Assembly: GCF_003073135.1 (NCBI RefSeq)
Contig: NZ_PGDQ01000021.1
Coordinates: forward strand, 17,859 to 81,858
Length of the DNA: 64,000 bases
DNA from: Euzebya rosea
Lineage (GTDB): Bacteria; Actinomycetota; Nitriliruptoria; Euzebyales; Euzebyaceae
Reading direction: 5' to 3'
In this document: one piece after another, positions 1 to 8,880 of the stretch
How the letters are laid out: each line of letters opens with the position of its first letter
Numbering within the stretch: position 1 is the stretch's first letter
Made by a program: the position numbers and the translations under genes
Notes under the pieces: model-generated
Told to the model about the DNA's origin: nothing
Seen by the model: the letters and a program-made list of their open reading frames with translations, nothing else
The model's database searches: none

Positions 1-939
1 GGTCATCCCGAGCACCCCGTTCATGGGGGTGCGCATCTCGTGGCTGACGTTGGCCAGGAACGCGGTCGTGGCCCGCGAGGCCGCCTGGGCCTGCTGGGCC
101 CGCTTGGCGAGCAGGCGGCTGGCCCGGTGCACGGCGCCGGCGCAGCGGCCGAGCTCGTCGTCGGGCCAGTCCTCCTCCGGCGCGGCCAGCGCCGTCTCTT
201 CGGCCAGCCGTGCGGCGTCGTCCTGCAGCCGGACGATCCGGTTCGCCAGCCGTGTGCCGAAGGACCGGGCGGCCAGGAGCGCGCCGGCCACGCCCACCAG
301 CAGCGCGACGGCCAGCCAGCGGAGGACTTGCGCGTCCCGGTCGGCGGCGTCCCGTGCCGTCTCCAGCCGCTGCCAGCCGTCACCGAGGCTGGCCTCGACC
401 TGCTGCTGGAGGGCGTCGGCGACCACGTCGTGCTCGTGCCCGGTGTCCAGCTCGTCGACGTCGAGGTCAGTCGAGGGTTCGACCGCGGCGAGCGACGCGA
501 TCACGTGCTCGGCCAGCTCGTGCACGACGTGGAAGCTCAGGCGTGCGGTCAGCGTGCGATCGATCGTGCCCAACCGCTGGAGGCCGTCTCGGGCCCGGTC
601 GAGGCTCGCGTCGCGTGCGGCGATGTCGCCCTCGGCTCGACCGTGGCCGATCTCGTGGGCAGCGCCCTCGGCCTGCTCCAGCCCGAGGAACAGGTGATAG
701 GCCCCTTCGCTCATGGCCGCGAACTGGACGTCGATGGCCGCGTGCGACCGGGCGGCCGATGCGGTCGAGACCAGCACGAGCGCGGTCAGCAGCAGCAGGG
801 CGAGGGGGATCGAGACGACCGCCGCGACCTTGCCGGTGATCGGCACGTCGTCCCACCGTGCGGCCCATCTGCCCGTCTGCCGAGCGGCCCGCGCCCCCGC
901 GTCGCTCGATGCCCTCGTCGTCCGGTCCTGCGTCACCAT
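1..939 (-). CDS. Membrane sensor histidine kinase, N-terminal part (cut by window edge)
   Basis: Sensor kinase of a two-component system; only about 313 N-terminal residues lie in the window. Reading leftward from an ATG at 939, I see a cytoplasmic head, a membrane segment at residues 38-58, an extracellular helical region of about 145 residues rich in Ala, Asp and Glu, a second membrane segment near 204-223, a HAMP-like linker, and then the phosphoacceptor H-box FLANVSHEMRTPMNGVLGM immediately before the edge. The HEMRTPMNG form is typical of hybrid or HisKA kinases. The start is supported by a GGGAGGGG ribosome-binding site at 948-955, 8 bases upstream. The ATPase domain and any receiver domain lie outside, so ligand and partner are unknown. 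Confidence 0.85.
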   Translation of the reverse strand, partial: MVTQDRTTRASSDAGARAARQTGRWAARWDDVPITGKVAAVVSIPLALLLLTALVLVSTASAARSHAAIDVQFAAMSEGAYHLFLGLEQAEGAAHEIGHGRAEGDIAARDASLDRARDGLQRLGTIDRTLTARLSFHVVHELAEHVIASLAAVEPSTDLDVDELDTGHEHDVVADALQQQVEASLGDGWQRLETARDAADRDAQVLRWLAVALLVGVAGALLAARSFGTRLANRIVRLQDDAARLAEETALAAPEEDWPDDELGRCAGAVHRASRLLAKRAQQAQAASRATTAFLANVSHEMRTPMNGVLGMT

Positions 940-1065
940 CGGTGCTGCCCCTCCCGTTTCGCGCAGTCGTTCGACCGATCACGCGAGAAATGTCTGTCCG
1001 CGAGGTCCATCGGCACCAAGAGGCACGAACTGCGCGTTCAGCATCACCCAGTGAAGGATGTTCGG

Positions 1066-3216
1066 TCAACCCGCTTCGAGCACCCCGAAGTCGGCGGCGT
1101 CCCAGCGGCGGCCGACCTCGGCCAGCAGCGCCGGGTGCGCGTCGAGGTCCGGGTCGGCCTCGAGCAGCGCCCTGGCGTCGTCGCGCGTGCGGGCCACGAC
1201 GTCGACGTCGCTGACCACCGAGGCGATGCGCAGGTCCCCCTCACCGGTCTGGGCGGTGTCGAACAGCTTGCCCTCGCGCCGCAGCTTGAGGTCCTCCTCC
1301 GCCAGCTCGAACCCGTCGTCGCTGGCGGCCAGCGCCGCCAGCCGCGGGTTGTCCGTCGGATCCTCGGCGAACAGCACGCAGAAGTTGGTCGGGTAGCCGC
1401 GGTACAGGCGGCCGCGCAGCTGGTGCAGCTGGGAGATCCCGAAGCGGTCAGCGTCCTCGATGATCATCACCGACGCCTCGTCGACGCTGACGCCGACCTC
1501 GATGACGGTCGTGGCGACGAGGATCGGCACGGTGCCGTCGCGGAAGGCCTTCATGACCGCGTCGCGGTCCTCGGCCGACATGCGGCCGTGCATGAGCCCC
1601 ACCTCGTAGCCCCTGAACGGCCCCTCGGCCAGCTCCTCGTGCATCTCCACCGCCGAGGTCACCTTCTCCAGCGCTTCGGAGGGGTCGATCAGCGGGCAGA
1701 CGACGTAGGCACGGCGACCGGCGTCGACCTCGCTGCGCACGAAGGCATACAGCTTCTCGCGCCGGTCGGAGTGGGACTCGATCACCTCCGTGCGGACGGT
1801 GATGGTGTCCGCGCCCGGCCGGTTGCGCAGGACGGTGACGTCGAGGTCGCCGTAGATGGTCAGCGCCAGGGACCGCGGGATCGGGGTGGCGGTCATGACC
1901 AGCACGTCGGGTGAGGCCCCGTCGGGCCGCTTGCTGGCCAGGGCCGCCCGGTGCTCGACGCCGAAGCGATGCTGCTCGTCGATGACGACCACGCCGAGGT
2001 CGGCGAAGGCCACGTTGTCCTCGAGGATCGCGTGGGTGCCGATCAGGAGGTCGCAGTCGCCGGACACGACGTCGGACATGACGCGGGCCCGGTAGGACTT
2101 CGGCATCGCGGAGGTCAGCAGGTGCACCCGGGGTGGCCGGCCGAGCGCGGGGATCATCACCTTCTCCATCAGCGCCTGGAAGGTGACGAGGTGCTGCTCG
2201 GCCAGGACGGTGGTCGGGGCCATCAGGACGGCCTGCCGTCCGGCGTCGACGGCACGGAGCATGGCGTGGGCGGCCACGATCGTCTTGCCGGTCCCCACGT
2301 CGCCCTGGAGCAGCCGGTGCATGGGGGCGCTCTCGGCGAGGTCGGCGTCGATCTCGTCGAACGCCTGCTCCTGGTCGCGGGTGGGGGCGAACGGCAGCGA
2401 GGACCGGAACGCGTCGACCGCGCCCATGGCGACGGGGTGGTGGATCAGGCCGACGGCGTCGGACTCCAGCTCGATTCGGCGTCGCTGGAGGACCAGCTGC
2501 AGGACGAGCAGCTCGTCGTAGACCAGCCGTTCGCGGGCGATCGCCAGGTCGGCCTGGTCCGGCGGGGAATGGATGGTCCGCAGCGCCCAGTCCAGGCGTG
2601 CCAGCTCGTGTCGGCTGCGCAGGTCATCGGGCAGGTGGTCGGATATCGTCGGCAGCAGCTCGAGGGCCTGCTGGACCAGCCGGGCGATGCGTGGCGAGGA
2701 CACCTTCTCGGTGGCCTTGTACACGGGGACGAACTGGTTCTCCTCCAGGTCGCTGGCCACCACGTCGTCGTCCAGCGACGTCATCTTCGGGGCCTTGATC
2801 CGCAGCTCGGTGCGCCATTTCTCCACCGTGCCGGAGATCGCCACCCTGCTGCCCTCGGCGTGCTTGCCGGGCAGCCACGGCTGGTTGAAGAACGACGCGG
2901 TGATGGTCCCGCGCTGCTCGTCGCGGAGGGTCGCCTTCTGGATCGTCAGCTTCTTGCCGCCGCGGCCTCGCTTCTGCGGGAAGACCTTGTCCCAGCGGAC
3001 CAGCGTGGCCACGACGGTCGCCGGCTTGCCGATCTCGAGCTCGGCGATGGGCACGAGGGCGCCGAGGTCGCGGTAGGCCCCCTGCCTGGGCAGGTACCAG
3101 ACCAGGTCGCGGATCGTCTCGATGCGGAAGGGGTCGGCGGCCAGGTCACCTGCCAGGCGAGCGGTGACGCCCGGGACGTCGGTGACCGGGTCGTCGAGGG
3201 ACAGGGAGGGCGACAC
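1066..3216 (-). CDS. recG: ATP-dependent DNA helicase RecG
   Basis: RecG unwinds and remodels stalled replication forks and Holliday junctions. The 716-residue length matches the family. An N-terminal OB-fold wedge region (about residues 15-160) precedes the helicase core: Walker A GDVGTGKT near 305, the DEQH box in VVVIDEQHRFG near 410, MTATPIPRSLALTIYGDLD near 435, and the C-terminal LHQLRGRLYRG motif. The reading frame is open far upstream into thiD, but the conserved protein begins around VSPSLSLDD, so I place the start at the GTG at 3216, 17 bases after the thiD stop. The same strand and short spacing suggest co-transcription with thiD. No strong ribosome-binding site is visible, so the exact start is less certain than the identity. 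Confidence 0.93.
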   Translation of the reverse strand: MSPSLSLDDPVTDVPGVTARLAGDLAADPFRIETIRDLVWYLPRQGAYRDLGALVPIAELEIGKPATVVATLVRWDKVFPQKRGRGGKKLTIQKATLRDEQRGTITASFFNQPWLPGKHAEGSRVAISGTVEKWRTELRIKAPKMTSLDDDVVASDLEENQFVPVYKATEKVSSPRIARLVQQALELLPTISDHLPDDLRSRHELARLDWALRTIHSPPDQADLAIARERLVYDELLVLQLVLQRRRIELESDAVGLIHHPVAMGAVDAFRSSLPFAPTRDQEQAFDEIDADLAESAPMHRLLQGDVGTGKTIVAAHAMLRAVDAGRQAVLMAPTTVLAEQHLVTFQALMEKVMIPALGRPPRVHLLTSAMPKSYRARVMSDVVSGDCDLLIGTHAILEDNVAFADLGVVVIDEQHRFGVEHRAALASKRPDGASPDVLVMTATPIPRSLALTIYGDLDVTVLRNRPGADTITVRTEVIESHSDRREKLYAFVRSEVDAGRRAYVVCPLIDPSEALEKVTSAVEMHEELAEGPFRGYEVGLMHGRMSAEDRDAVMKAFRDGTVPILVATTVIEVGVSVDEASVMIIEDADRFGISQLHQLRGRLYRGYPTNFCVLFAEDPTDNPRLAALAASDDGFELAEEDLKLRREGKLFDTAQTGEGDLRIASVVSDVDVVARTRDDARALLEADPDLDAHPALLAEVGRRWDAADFGVLEAG

Positions 3217-3233
3217 GTGCGCTCGTGGGGCCG

Positions 3234-4073
3234 TTACGCCTGCGCGACGTCGGTGGCGGGCACAGGGCGGCGCTGCCAGCCGTGGTCGACCGGGCCGATG
3301 CCCGCCCCGATCCGCAGGCCGTGGCTGATCGCGCCGGTGATGTAGTCCTTGGCGACCTGGACCGCCGACGGGACGTCCATGCCCTTCGCCAGGTTGGCGG
3401 CGATCGCGGAGGAGAGGGTGCAGCCGGTGCCGTGGGTGTCGGTCGACGCCGAGCGGGCCGTGGCGATCTCGATCATCCGCTCGCCGTCGAACAGCAGGTC
3501 GACGGCCTCGGCGTTGTCGGGCAGGTGCCCGCCCTTGATGAGCACCCACTGCGGCCCGAGCGCCTTCATCGCCTCGGCGGCCTTGTCGAGGTCGTCGGTG
3601 CCGGTGACCTCCACGCCGGTCAGCAGCGCCACCTCGCCCAGGTTGGGGGTGACGATCGTGGCGACGGGCAGCAGGACGTCGCGGACGGTCGCCAGCGCCT
3701 CGGGGGCCAGCAGCGCATCGCCGTGCTTGCTGGCGGCGACGGGGTCGACCACGACGTTGGTCAGGCCGTGCCGGCGGATGCCGTCGACGACGGTGTGGAC
3801 CAGCTCGCTGCTGGCCAGCATCCCCGTCTTGGTCGCACGGACGTCCATGTCGGAGGCGACGGCGTCGAGCTGGGCGGTGACGAAGTCGGCGGGGACCTCG
3901 TGGACCCCGTGCACGCCCACGGTGTTCTGGGCGGTCAGGGCGACGATGACGGAGGTGCCGAAGACGCCGTGTTCCTGGAAGGTCTTCAGGTCGGCCTGGA
4001 TGCCGGCCCCACCACCGGAGTCGGAGCCGGCGATGGTCAGGACGACCGGCAGGTCGGAGGACGTGGTTGCCAT
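3234..4073 (-). CDS. thiD: Hydroxymethylpyrimidine/phosphomethylpyrimidine kinase ThiD
   Basis: Phosphorylates HMP and then HMP-phosphate to make the pyrimidine half of thiamine. The 279-residue product has the ribokinase-fold signature [18 protein letters not shown] at residues 15-32 and the C-terminal anion-hole motif [18 protein letters not shown] near 212-229. The ATG at 4073 begins [18 protein letters not shown], the usual spacing for the family; an upstream in-frame extension exists but overlaps the divergent ATPase gene and lacks family similarity. A TACCGT hexamer at 4082-4087 on this strand lies 8 bases before the ATG, suggesting a very short leader. thiL lies 1.4 kb away, the second thiamine gene in the window. 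Confidence 0.93.
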   Translation of the reverse strand: MATTSSDLPVVLTIAGSDSGGGAGIQADLKTFQEHGVFGTSVIVALTAQNTVGVHGVHEVPADFVTAQLDAVASDMDVRATKTGMLASSELVHTVVDGIRRHGLTNVVVDPVAASKHGDALLAPEALATVRDVLLPVATIVTPNLGEVALLTGVEVTGTDDLDKAAEAMKALGPQWVLIKGGHLPDNAEAVDLLFDGERMIEIATARSASTDTHGTGCTLSSAIAANLAKGMDVPSAVQVAKDYITGAISHGLRIGAGIGPVDHGWQRRPVPATDVAQA

Positions 4074-4081
4074 GGCCGTCC

Positions 4082-4087
4082 ACGGTA
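4082..4087 (-). promoter_or_regulatory. -10 element of thiD (near-leaderless)
   Basis: TACCGT on the minus strand, separated by 8 bases from the thiD ATG. It fits the TANNNT -10 consensus and would give a transcript starting at or within a base or two of the start codon. Confidence 0.45.
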
Positions 4088-4112
4088 GCGCCGGGGTGCG
4101 ACGCGCCGGCTG

Positions 4113-4118
4113 TACCGT
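4113..4118 (+). promoter_or_regulatory. -10 element of the 4126 ATPase gene (leaderless)
   Basis: TACCGT followed by exactly 7 bases and the GTG at 4126. It faces the thiD -10 only 25 bases away, so the two genes have back-to-back promoters within a 52-bp gap. Confidence 0.45.
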
Positions 4119-4125
4119 CCACACT

Positions 4126-4857
4126 GTGGTGGCGTACCTGACCGATGTCCGCCTCGGCGACGACGCGCCGACGGACGGATACCCGTGGACCCTGCCGGCG
4201 GTGCGGCGCGTGGCGGACCTGCGCTTGGGCGACGTGACGATGCTGGTCGGCGACAACGGGACCGGCAAGTCGACCCTGGTCGAGGCGATCGCCGTCGCCG
4301 CGGGGTTCAACGCCGAGGGCGGCAGCCGCAACCTGCGGTTCGGGACCCACGACACGCACAGCGACCTGTCGGATCACCTGCGGCTGGTGTGGCGCACCCG
4401 GCCGCGGTGGGGCTGGTTCCTGCGAGCCGAGACCTTCTACGGGATGGCCAGCCACATCGCCGAGGACGATGACCCGGTGTCCGGGGTGGCGGCGATGTTC
4501 CCCGACCTGCATGCCCGTTCCCACGGCGAGTCGTTCCTGCTGCTGGTGGAGGAACGGATGCGCAGCGACGGCCTGTACGTCCTGGACGAGCCCGAGTCGG
4601 CGCTGTCGATCCAGGGGCAGCTGCGCCTGCTGGCGATGATGCACCAGGCGGTCGCCGACGGGGCGCAGTTCGTCGTGGCCACCCATTCGCCGCTGCTGAT
4701 GGCCTACCCGAGTGCGGTCATCCACGAGCTGCACGCCGGAGGGATCGACGTCGTGGAGTGGGAGGACGTCGACGCCGTCGCCCTCTGGCGCACCGTCCTG
4801 GACGACCCCCAGCGGGTGCTCCGCCACCTGCTCGCCCCGGACGACCGGCCGGACTGA
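4126..4857 (+). CDS. Predicted AAA/ABC-type ATPase (COG3910-like)
   Basis: A soluble 243-residue P-loop ATPase resembling the stand-alone ABC-fold predicted ATPases of COG3910. Visible motifs are Walker [10 protein letters not shown] at residues 42-50, a signature-like HGESF near 128, Walker [13 protein letters not shown] near 150, and the switch histidine in [10 protein letters not shown] near 185. There is no membrane segment or partner permease, so it is unlikely to be a transporter; family members are uncharacterised and may act in stress or DNA transactions. Two tandem GTG codons (4126, 4129) could start it; 4126 sits 7 bases after a TACCGT -10. The acetyltransferase gene follows after 14 bases. 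Confidence 0.8.
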   Translation: MVAYLTDVRLGDDAPTDGYPWTLPAVRRVADLRLGDVTMLVGDNGTGKSTLVEAIAVAAGFNAEGGSRNLRFGTHDTHSDLSDHLRLVWRTRPRWGWFLRAETFYGMASHIAEDDDPVSGVAAMFPDLHARSHGESFLLLVEERMRSDGLYVLDEPESALSIQGQLRLLAMMHQAVADGAQFVVATHSPLLMAYPSAVIHELHAGGIDVVEWEDVDAVALWRTVLDDPQRVLRHLLAPDDRPD

Positions 4858-4859
4858 CC

Positions 4860-4865
4860 TACCCT
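4860..4865 (+). promoter_or_regulatory. -10 element of the 4872 acetyltransferase gene
   Basis: TACCCT begins 2 bases after the preceding stop codon and ends 6 bases before the GTG at 4872, the leaderless pattern seen elsewhere here. The gene may therefore have its own promoter despite being closely downstream of the ATPase gene. Confidence 0.4.
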
Positions 4866-4871
4866 CTGGGC

Positions 4872-5402
4872 GTGGACGAGGTGACGTTGATGCTGCGGCC
4901 GGAGATGCCCGGGGACGCCGAGGCGGTGGCGTCGGTGCACCGTGCCGCGTTCCCCGTGCCGGAGGGTGCCGATGAGCCGATGGAGGTCGGGCTGGTCGCG
5001 GCGCTGCGCGACGGCGGGCACCTGCTGGAGGGGGTGACGCTGGTCGCGGAGGTCGACGACCGCGTCGTCGGCCACGTCGCCTGTTCGCGGGGCTGGGTGG
5101 GGTCGGGGTCCGCCGGCGGGGTCCCGGCGGTGGGCATCGGGCCGATCGGCGTGCTGCCGGCCGTGCAGGGGCGCGGGGTCGGCGCGGCGCTGATGACCAC
5201 GGTGACCCGGCTGGCCACCGATGCCGGCGAGACGCTGCTGGCCCTGCTGGGCGACCCGGCCTGGTACGCCCGGTTCGGCTACGTCACCTCCACCGACGTG
5301 GGCGTGGAGGCACCCGACCCGGCGTGGGGCGTCCACTTCCAGGTCCGCCCGCTGGTGCCCGACCACCCCACGGGCCGGTTCCACTACGCCCCACCGTTCT
5401 GA
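4872..5402 (+). CDS. GNAT-family N-acetyltransferase
   Basis: A 176-residue Gcn5-related acetyltransferase. The acetyl-CoA pyrophosphate loop is GVLPAVQGRGVGAALM at about residues 95-110, with the preceding strand PAVGIGPIGV and the later WYARFGYVTSTDVGVEAP segment that closes the fold. The pattern (an N-terminal LRPEMPGDAEAVASVHRAAF followed by DDRVVGHVACS) is that of the predicted N-acetyltransferase YhbS-like group. The substrate cannot be read from sequence. The GTG start is chosen because it lies 6 bases after a -10 hexamer and removes a long extension overlapping the upstream gene. Its end converges with thiL, 30 bases away. Confidence 0.85.
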   Translation: MDEVTLMLRPEMPGDAEAVASVHRAAFPVPEGADEPMEVGLVAALRDGGHLLEGVTLVAEVDDRVVGHVACSRGWVGSGSAGGVPAVGIGPIGVLPAVQGRGVGAALMTTVTRLATDAGETLLALLGDPAWYARFGYVTSTDVGVEAPDPAWGVHFQVRPLVPDHPTGRFHYAPPF

Positions 5403-5432
5403 CCCTCCACCCGGCTTCGCCGATCACCCGGC

Positions 5433-6419
5433 TCACCCGTGGTCGTAGCCCCACGTGTCGATGCGGTCGGGGCCGCCGAGGCCGTCGAGCCAGACGGCTG
5501 GGGTCCCCTCCTCCCCCGAGGTCCCGGCGGTGCCGATCCAGCGCCAGGGTGCCTCGGCGGTGGCGTCCAGCGCCTCGGCGACGGCATCGGCGTGGTCGGC
5601 GGGGACGGTGGCCAGCAACGCGAAGTCCTCGCCGCCGCCCAGCGCGACGCGGTGCAGCAGGTGGTCGGGCAGCAGGTCGACCGCGGTGGAGGGGACGGCG
5701 GCCATGACGGCGGTGCGGTCGATGTGCAGGTCCACGGCGGAGGCGCGGGCGAGGTGCCCGGCGTCGGCGCCCAGCCCGTCGGAGATGTCGATCATCGCCG
5801 TCGCACCGGCTCGGGCCAGGGCCACCCCGGAGGCGGGGAGGGCGCGCGGTCGACGATGCGCGGCCAGCAGGTCCGGCGGCACGGCCACGCCCTCGCCGTC
5901 GGCCCACAGCGCGGTCGCCGCCGCCCCGAGCGTCCCGACCAGCACCAGGCGGTCGCCGGGACGGGCACCCGCACGGGTGATCGACCGGTCCGCCGCCGGG
6001 CGACCCAGCGCGGTGAGGGAGACCGACCACACCGGCGCGGTCACCGTGTCGCCGCCGACGATGGCCACTCCCCATTCCCGGCCGGCCTCGGCCATGCCGG
6101 CGTACAGCTGGTCGATGACCTCCTCGGTCAGCGCCGCGGTGCGCTGCAGCCCGACCACCGCCGCGTGCGGGATCGCCCCCATCGCGGCGAGGTCGCTGAC
6201 GTTGACCGCCATGGCCTTCCAGCCGACGTCGGCAGGTGAGGACAGGTCGGTGCGGAAGTGCACCCCGTCGACGATCACGTCCACGCAGACGACGACGTCC
6301 TGCTCGCCGATCCGCACGACCGCCGCGTCGTCGCCGACGCCGACGGGCACCGCCGGGCTGCTGCCCGCGAGGTGACGGCCGAGGTCGGCCAGCCGCTGGA
6401 ACTCGCCCCTGGAGGTCAT
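5433..6419 (-). CDS. thiL: Thiamine-monophosphate kinase ThiL
   Basis: Catalyses the last step of thiamine diphosphate synthesis, phosphorylation of thiamine monophosphate. The 328-residue protein belongs to the PurM/ThiL ATP-binding fold: GVGDDAAVV at residues 27-35, VNVSDLAAMGA near 93-103, VGGDTV near 140, IDISDGLGADAGHLA near 215, and GGGEDFALL near 275. The ATG at 6419 gives the family N-terminus (GEFQRLADLGRHL). It is not adjacent to thiE or thiC here, but thiD lies 1.4 kb to the left on the same strand. Confidence 0.92.
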   Translation of the reverse strand: MTSRGEFQRLADLGRHLAGSSPAVPVGVGDDAAVVRIGEQDVVVCVDVIVDGVHFRTDLSSPADVGWKAMAVNVSDLAAMGAIPHAAVVGLQRTAALTEEVIDQLYAGMAEAGREWGVAIVGGDTVTAPVWSVSLTALGRPAADRSITRAGARPGDRLVLVGTLGAAATALWADGEGVAVPPDLLAAHRRPRALPASGVALARAGATAMIDISDGLGADAGHLARASAVDLHIDRTAVMAAVPSTAVDLLPDHLLHRVALGGGEDFALLATVPADHADAVAEALDATAEAPWRWIGTAGTSGEEGTPAVWLDGLGGPDRIDTWGYDHG

Positions 6420-6467
6420 CAGCGGAGTATGGCGCGATCGCCTGCGCGCACCGTGGACGTCGTGGCG

Positions 6468-6473
6468 TAGGAT
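6468..6473 (+). promoter_or_regulatory. -10 element of the dodecin-like gene
   Basis: TAGGAT, ending 9 bases before the ATG at 6483. No convincing -35 is visible. Confidence 0.4.
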
Positions 6474-6482
6474 CTGCCGAAC

Positions 6483-6692
6483 ATGCCGGTCCTCAACTCG
6501 ATCGAACTCGAAGGCGTCTCCAGCATCGGCTGGGACGACGCCGCTCAGGATGCCGTGCGCGAAGCCGGCCGGACGTTGCGGCGCATCATGCGCCTGGACG
6601 TCCTGGCCGTGGGCGTGGGGGTCGACGCGGAGGGGGAACGGGAGTACCGGACGACCATCCGCCTGTTCTTCGAGGTCGACCGGCAGCCGTGA
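6483..6692 (+). CDS. Dodecin family protein (calcium-dodecin-like)
   Basis: A 69-residue protein with the dodecin pattern: a short strand (LNSIELEGVSS), one helix (GWDDAAQDAVREAGRTLRRI) and two long strands ending YRTTIRLFFEV. Dodecins assemble into hollow dodecamers that bind flavin, calcium or other small ligands. The flavin-stacking tryptophan expected after the helix is absent (the segment reads MRLDVLAV), and the order of residues is closer to the mycobacterial calcium-binding dodecin than to flavin dodecins; that comparison is from memory. The AsnC-type gene follows 25 bases downstream, so the two are probably co-transcribed. Confidence 0.75.
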   Translation: MPVLNSIELEGVSSIGWDDAAQDAVREAGRTLRRIMRLDVLAVGVGVDAEGEREYRTTIRLFFEVDRQP

Positions 6693-6717
6693 TGCCCACC
6701 AGCGAAGGGACAGACCC

Positions 6718-6951
6718 GTGGTTTCCGCCTACATCCTCATCCTGACCGAGGTCGGCAAGGCCGCCGAGGTCGCGGCCGCGGTCGCGGAGATCCCCGGGGT
6801 GAAGGCCGCCGATGACGTCACCGGCCCCTACGACGTCGTGGTGCGTGCGGAGGCCAAGGACATGGACGAGCTCGGCCGGCTGGTCGTCGCCCGCGTGCAG
6901 TCCATCGAGGGCATCGACCGGACGCTCACGTGCCCGGTCGTGCACCTCTAG
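6718..6951 (+). CDS. Lrp/AsnC ligand-binding (RAM) domain protein
   Basis: A 77-residue stand-alone effector-binding domain of the Lrp/AsnC family without a DNA-binding helix-turn-helix. The beta-alpha-beta-beta-alpha-beta order is visible: VSAYILILTEVG, then AAEVAAAVAEIPGVKAADDV, TGPYDVVVRAEAKD, MDELGRLVVARVQSIEGI, and DRTLTCPVVHL. Such stand-alone domains form decamers and sense amino acids or related metabolites. The GTG at 6718 has a GCGAAGGGA ribosome-binding region 8-10 bases upstream, which decides the start. A GC-rich hairpin 22 bases after the stop (6974-7000) probably ends the two-gene unit. Confidence 0.8.
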   Translation: MVSAYILILTEVGKAAEVAAAVAEIPGVKAADDVTGPYDVVVRAEAKDMDELGRLVVARVQSIEGIDRTLTCPVVHL

Positions 6952-6973
6952 GCCAGCCCTGACGCACCGGCCC

Positions 6974-7000
6974 CCGGCCGCCCCCCTCGGCAGCGGCCGG
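6974..7000. terminator. Bidirectional hairpin between convergent genes
   Basis: Perfect 8-bp inverted repeat CCGGCCGC/GCGGCCGG with an 11-base loop, lying between the convergent genes ending at 6951 and 7011. No T-run follows, as is common in high-GC genomes. Confidence 0.4.
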
Positions 7001-7010
7001 ACGCCCGTGG

Positions 7011-7583
7011 TCAGGTCTTGCGCAGCGTGATCGCGGTGCCCAACGTGGCGCCGACCGCACCGACGAGGCACAGCCACAGGCCGATGCCGACGGTGGCCCC
7101 GACGTCGCTGACGCTGCCCACGTCGATGACGACGGCCAGCAGCGTGAACAGGGCGAACAGCAGCCCCACGATCGACACCCAGCGGAACCGCAGGAATGCC
7201 CGCACGACACCGCAGATCAGCAGGATCACGGCCAGGACGATGACGATCACGCCGTCGTCGGCGTCCAGGCCGGTCAGCGTGATCGGGCCGAGGTCGATCC
7301 ACGGCAGGAACGTGCCGACGACCAGCAGGACCGATGACACGACCGTCAGCCACGCGATGGGGTCGCCCTTCCCCTTCTCCGCCTGCTGGGCGAACCCGCC
7401 GGCGCCGTAGGCCGGCTGCCCGCCTGTACCAGGCTGCCCGTACGCCTGGGCGTGGCCCTGCGGGGGTGCCTGTGGTGCCGGGTTGTAGGCCTGCGGCGAA
7501 CCCGGTGGGGCGGCGGTCGCACCGCTCGGCCCCCCGAACGGAGTGGGCGGTGGGCCGCTCGACCCCTGCTGGTAGTCGCTCAT
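7011..7583 (-). CDS. Small membrane protein with Pro/Gly/Gln-rich cytoplasmic tail
   Basis: I do not recognise a specific family. The 190-residue protein has a low-complexity N-terminal tail of about 70 residues rich in Pro, Gly, Ala, Gln and Tyr, followed by four hydrophobic segments (about residues 78-92, 105-125, 130-152 and 162-182). This tail-plus-four-helix layout is common in actinobacterial membrane proteins of unknown role. The ATG at 7583 is preceded by AAAGGA about 9 bases upstream. It stands alone between convergent and codirectional neighbours. Confidence 0.7.
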   Translation of the reverse strand: MSDYQQGSSGPPPTPFGGPSGATAAPPGSPQAYNPAPQAPPQGHAQAYGQPGTGGQPAYGAGGFAQQAEKGKGDPIAWLTVVSSVLLVVGTFLPWIDLGPITLTGLDADDGVIVIVLAVILLICGVVRAFLRFRWVSIVGLLFALFTLLAVVIDVGSVSDVGATVGIGLWLCLVGAVGATLGTAITLRKT

Positions 7584-7707
7584 CTTCGGCGTCCTTTCCC
7601 TCGGTGACGCGCGCCCCTCACAGACGCTGATCCGTCGACACTAACACCGAGGGGAAGGGACGGACCGGCTCGTTTCGAGCCCGTCACATCCTCTCCCGGC
7701 ACACCGA

Positions 7708-8880
7708 TCAGGGCGAGTAGCGGAGCGACTCCTCGCTGGCCTCCATCGCGTAGGCCAGCAGGCGGTCGATGAGCTGGCGGAACGCCATCCCCTGGGCCTC
7801 CCACACGGGCGGGAACATCGACTGCGGGGTCAGGCCGGGGATCGTGTTGATCTCGTTGACCAGCACCTCGTCCCCGTCGGGCAGGTAGAAGAAGTCGACG
7901 CGGGCCAGCCCGCGGGCACCGACGGCGTCGTAGGCCTGCGCGGCGTAATCACGGCAGCGCTCGATCACGTCGTCGGGCACGTCGGCGGGGCACTGCAGCT
8001 TGACCGGCTCGAGGTACTTGGCGTCGAAGTCGTAGAACGACGCACCCGTGTGGATCGTCTCGCCCGGCGCGGTGATGACGGGGTCGTCGTTGCCGATGAC
8101 GCCGCACTCCAGCTCGCGGACGCCGTCCAGGCCACGCTCGACGATGACCACCCGGTCGTAGCCCAGCGCATCCTCCACCCCGGCACGGAGGCTGGCGGTG
8201 TCGGTGCACCGGCTGATGCCGATCGACGACCCCTGACGGGCCGGCTTGGTGAACACCGGGTACTCCAGCAGCCCCTCGATCCGGGCGAGCTCACCCTCCG
8301 GATCGCGCTCCCAGTCGGCACGGCGAACGACGTCGTGGGCGACCTGGGGCAGCCCGGCCGCGGCGAACACGTGCTTCATCTGTCGCTTGTCCACCGCGAT
8401 GGCGCTGGCGGCCACGTCAGCGCCGACATAGGGCACCCCGACGCTGGCCAGCAGCCCCTGGATGGTGCCGTCCTCCCCGTAGGGGCCGTGCAGCACCGGG
8501 AAGCAGATGTCGATCCCGCCGAGGTCGACGGTGCGACCCCGGTCGGCGTCGACGACGTCCTCGGCCCCTGCCTCGACGTCGTCGGGCAGCAGCATCAGGC
8601 GCGGGCCGACGCGCGTCTGGACCAGCGTCACCGTCTCGCCGTCCTCGGGCACCGCCGGAAGGGTGCCCTCGCGGGTCCGCGGCACGCCGTGTGGCATCAG
8701 CGTCCAGCGGCCGCTGCGGGTGATCCCGACGCTGACGACGTCGTAGATGTCGGGGTCGATGGCCCACAGCACCCCCCGGGCCGACAGGCACGACACCTCG
8801 TGCTCGCTGGATCGGCCCCCGAACAGGACCAGGACGCGCGGCTTGTCCGCCGTCTGCGTGTCGTCGGTTTCCTGGCTCAT
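7708..8880 (-). CDS. ddl: D-alanine--D-alanine ligase
   Basis: Joins two D-alanines for the peptidoglycan precursor stem. The 390-residue ATP-grasp enzyme shows FGGRSSEHEVSCLSARGV near residues 19-36, the HGPYGEDGTIQGLLASVGVP loop near 134, the ATP-binding FTKPARQGSSIGISR near 204, and the metal-binding EINTIPGLTPQSMFP near 345. Length and motifs match the long actinobacterial Ddl. Its ATG at 8880 overlaps the gpsA stop by 4 bp (ATGA), so the two genes are translationally coupled; gpsA-ddl is a common actinobacterial pairing that links phospholipid and wall precursors. Confidence 0.95.
   Translation of the reverse strand: MSQETDDTQTADKPRVLVLFGGRSSEHEVSCLSARGVLWAIDPDIYDVVSVGITRSGRWTLMPHGVPRTREGTLPAVPEDGETVTLVQTRVGPRLMLLPDDVEAGAEDVVDADRGRTVDLGGIDICFPVLHGPYGEDGTIQGLLASVGVPYVGADVAASAIAVDKRQMKHVFAAAGLPQVAHDVVRRADWERDPEGELARIEGLLEYPVFTKPARQGSSIGISRCTDTASLRAGVEDALGYDRVVIVERGLDGVRELECGVIGNDDPVITAPGETIHTGASFYDFDAKYLEPVKLQCPADVPDDVIERCRDYAAQAYDAVGARGLARVDFFYLPDGDEVLVNEINTIPGLTPQSMFPPVWEAQGMAFRQLIDRLLAYAMEASEESLRYSP

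Noticed and set aside
3349..4125. N-terminal extension of the 4126 ATPase reading frame
   Set aside because: The frame is open across thiD on the opposite strand, but the family starts near residue [10 protein letters not shown] and a -10 element lies just before 4126.
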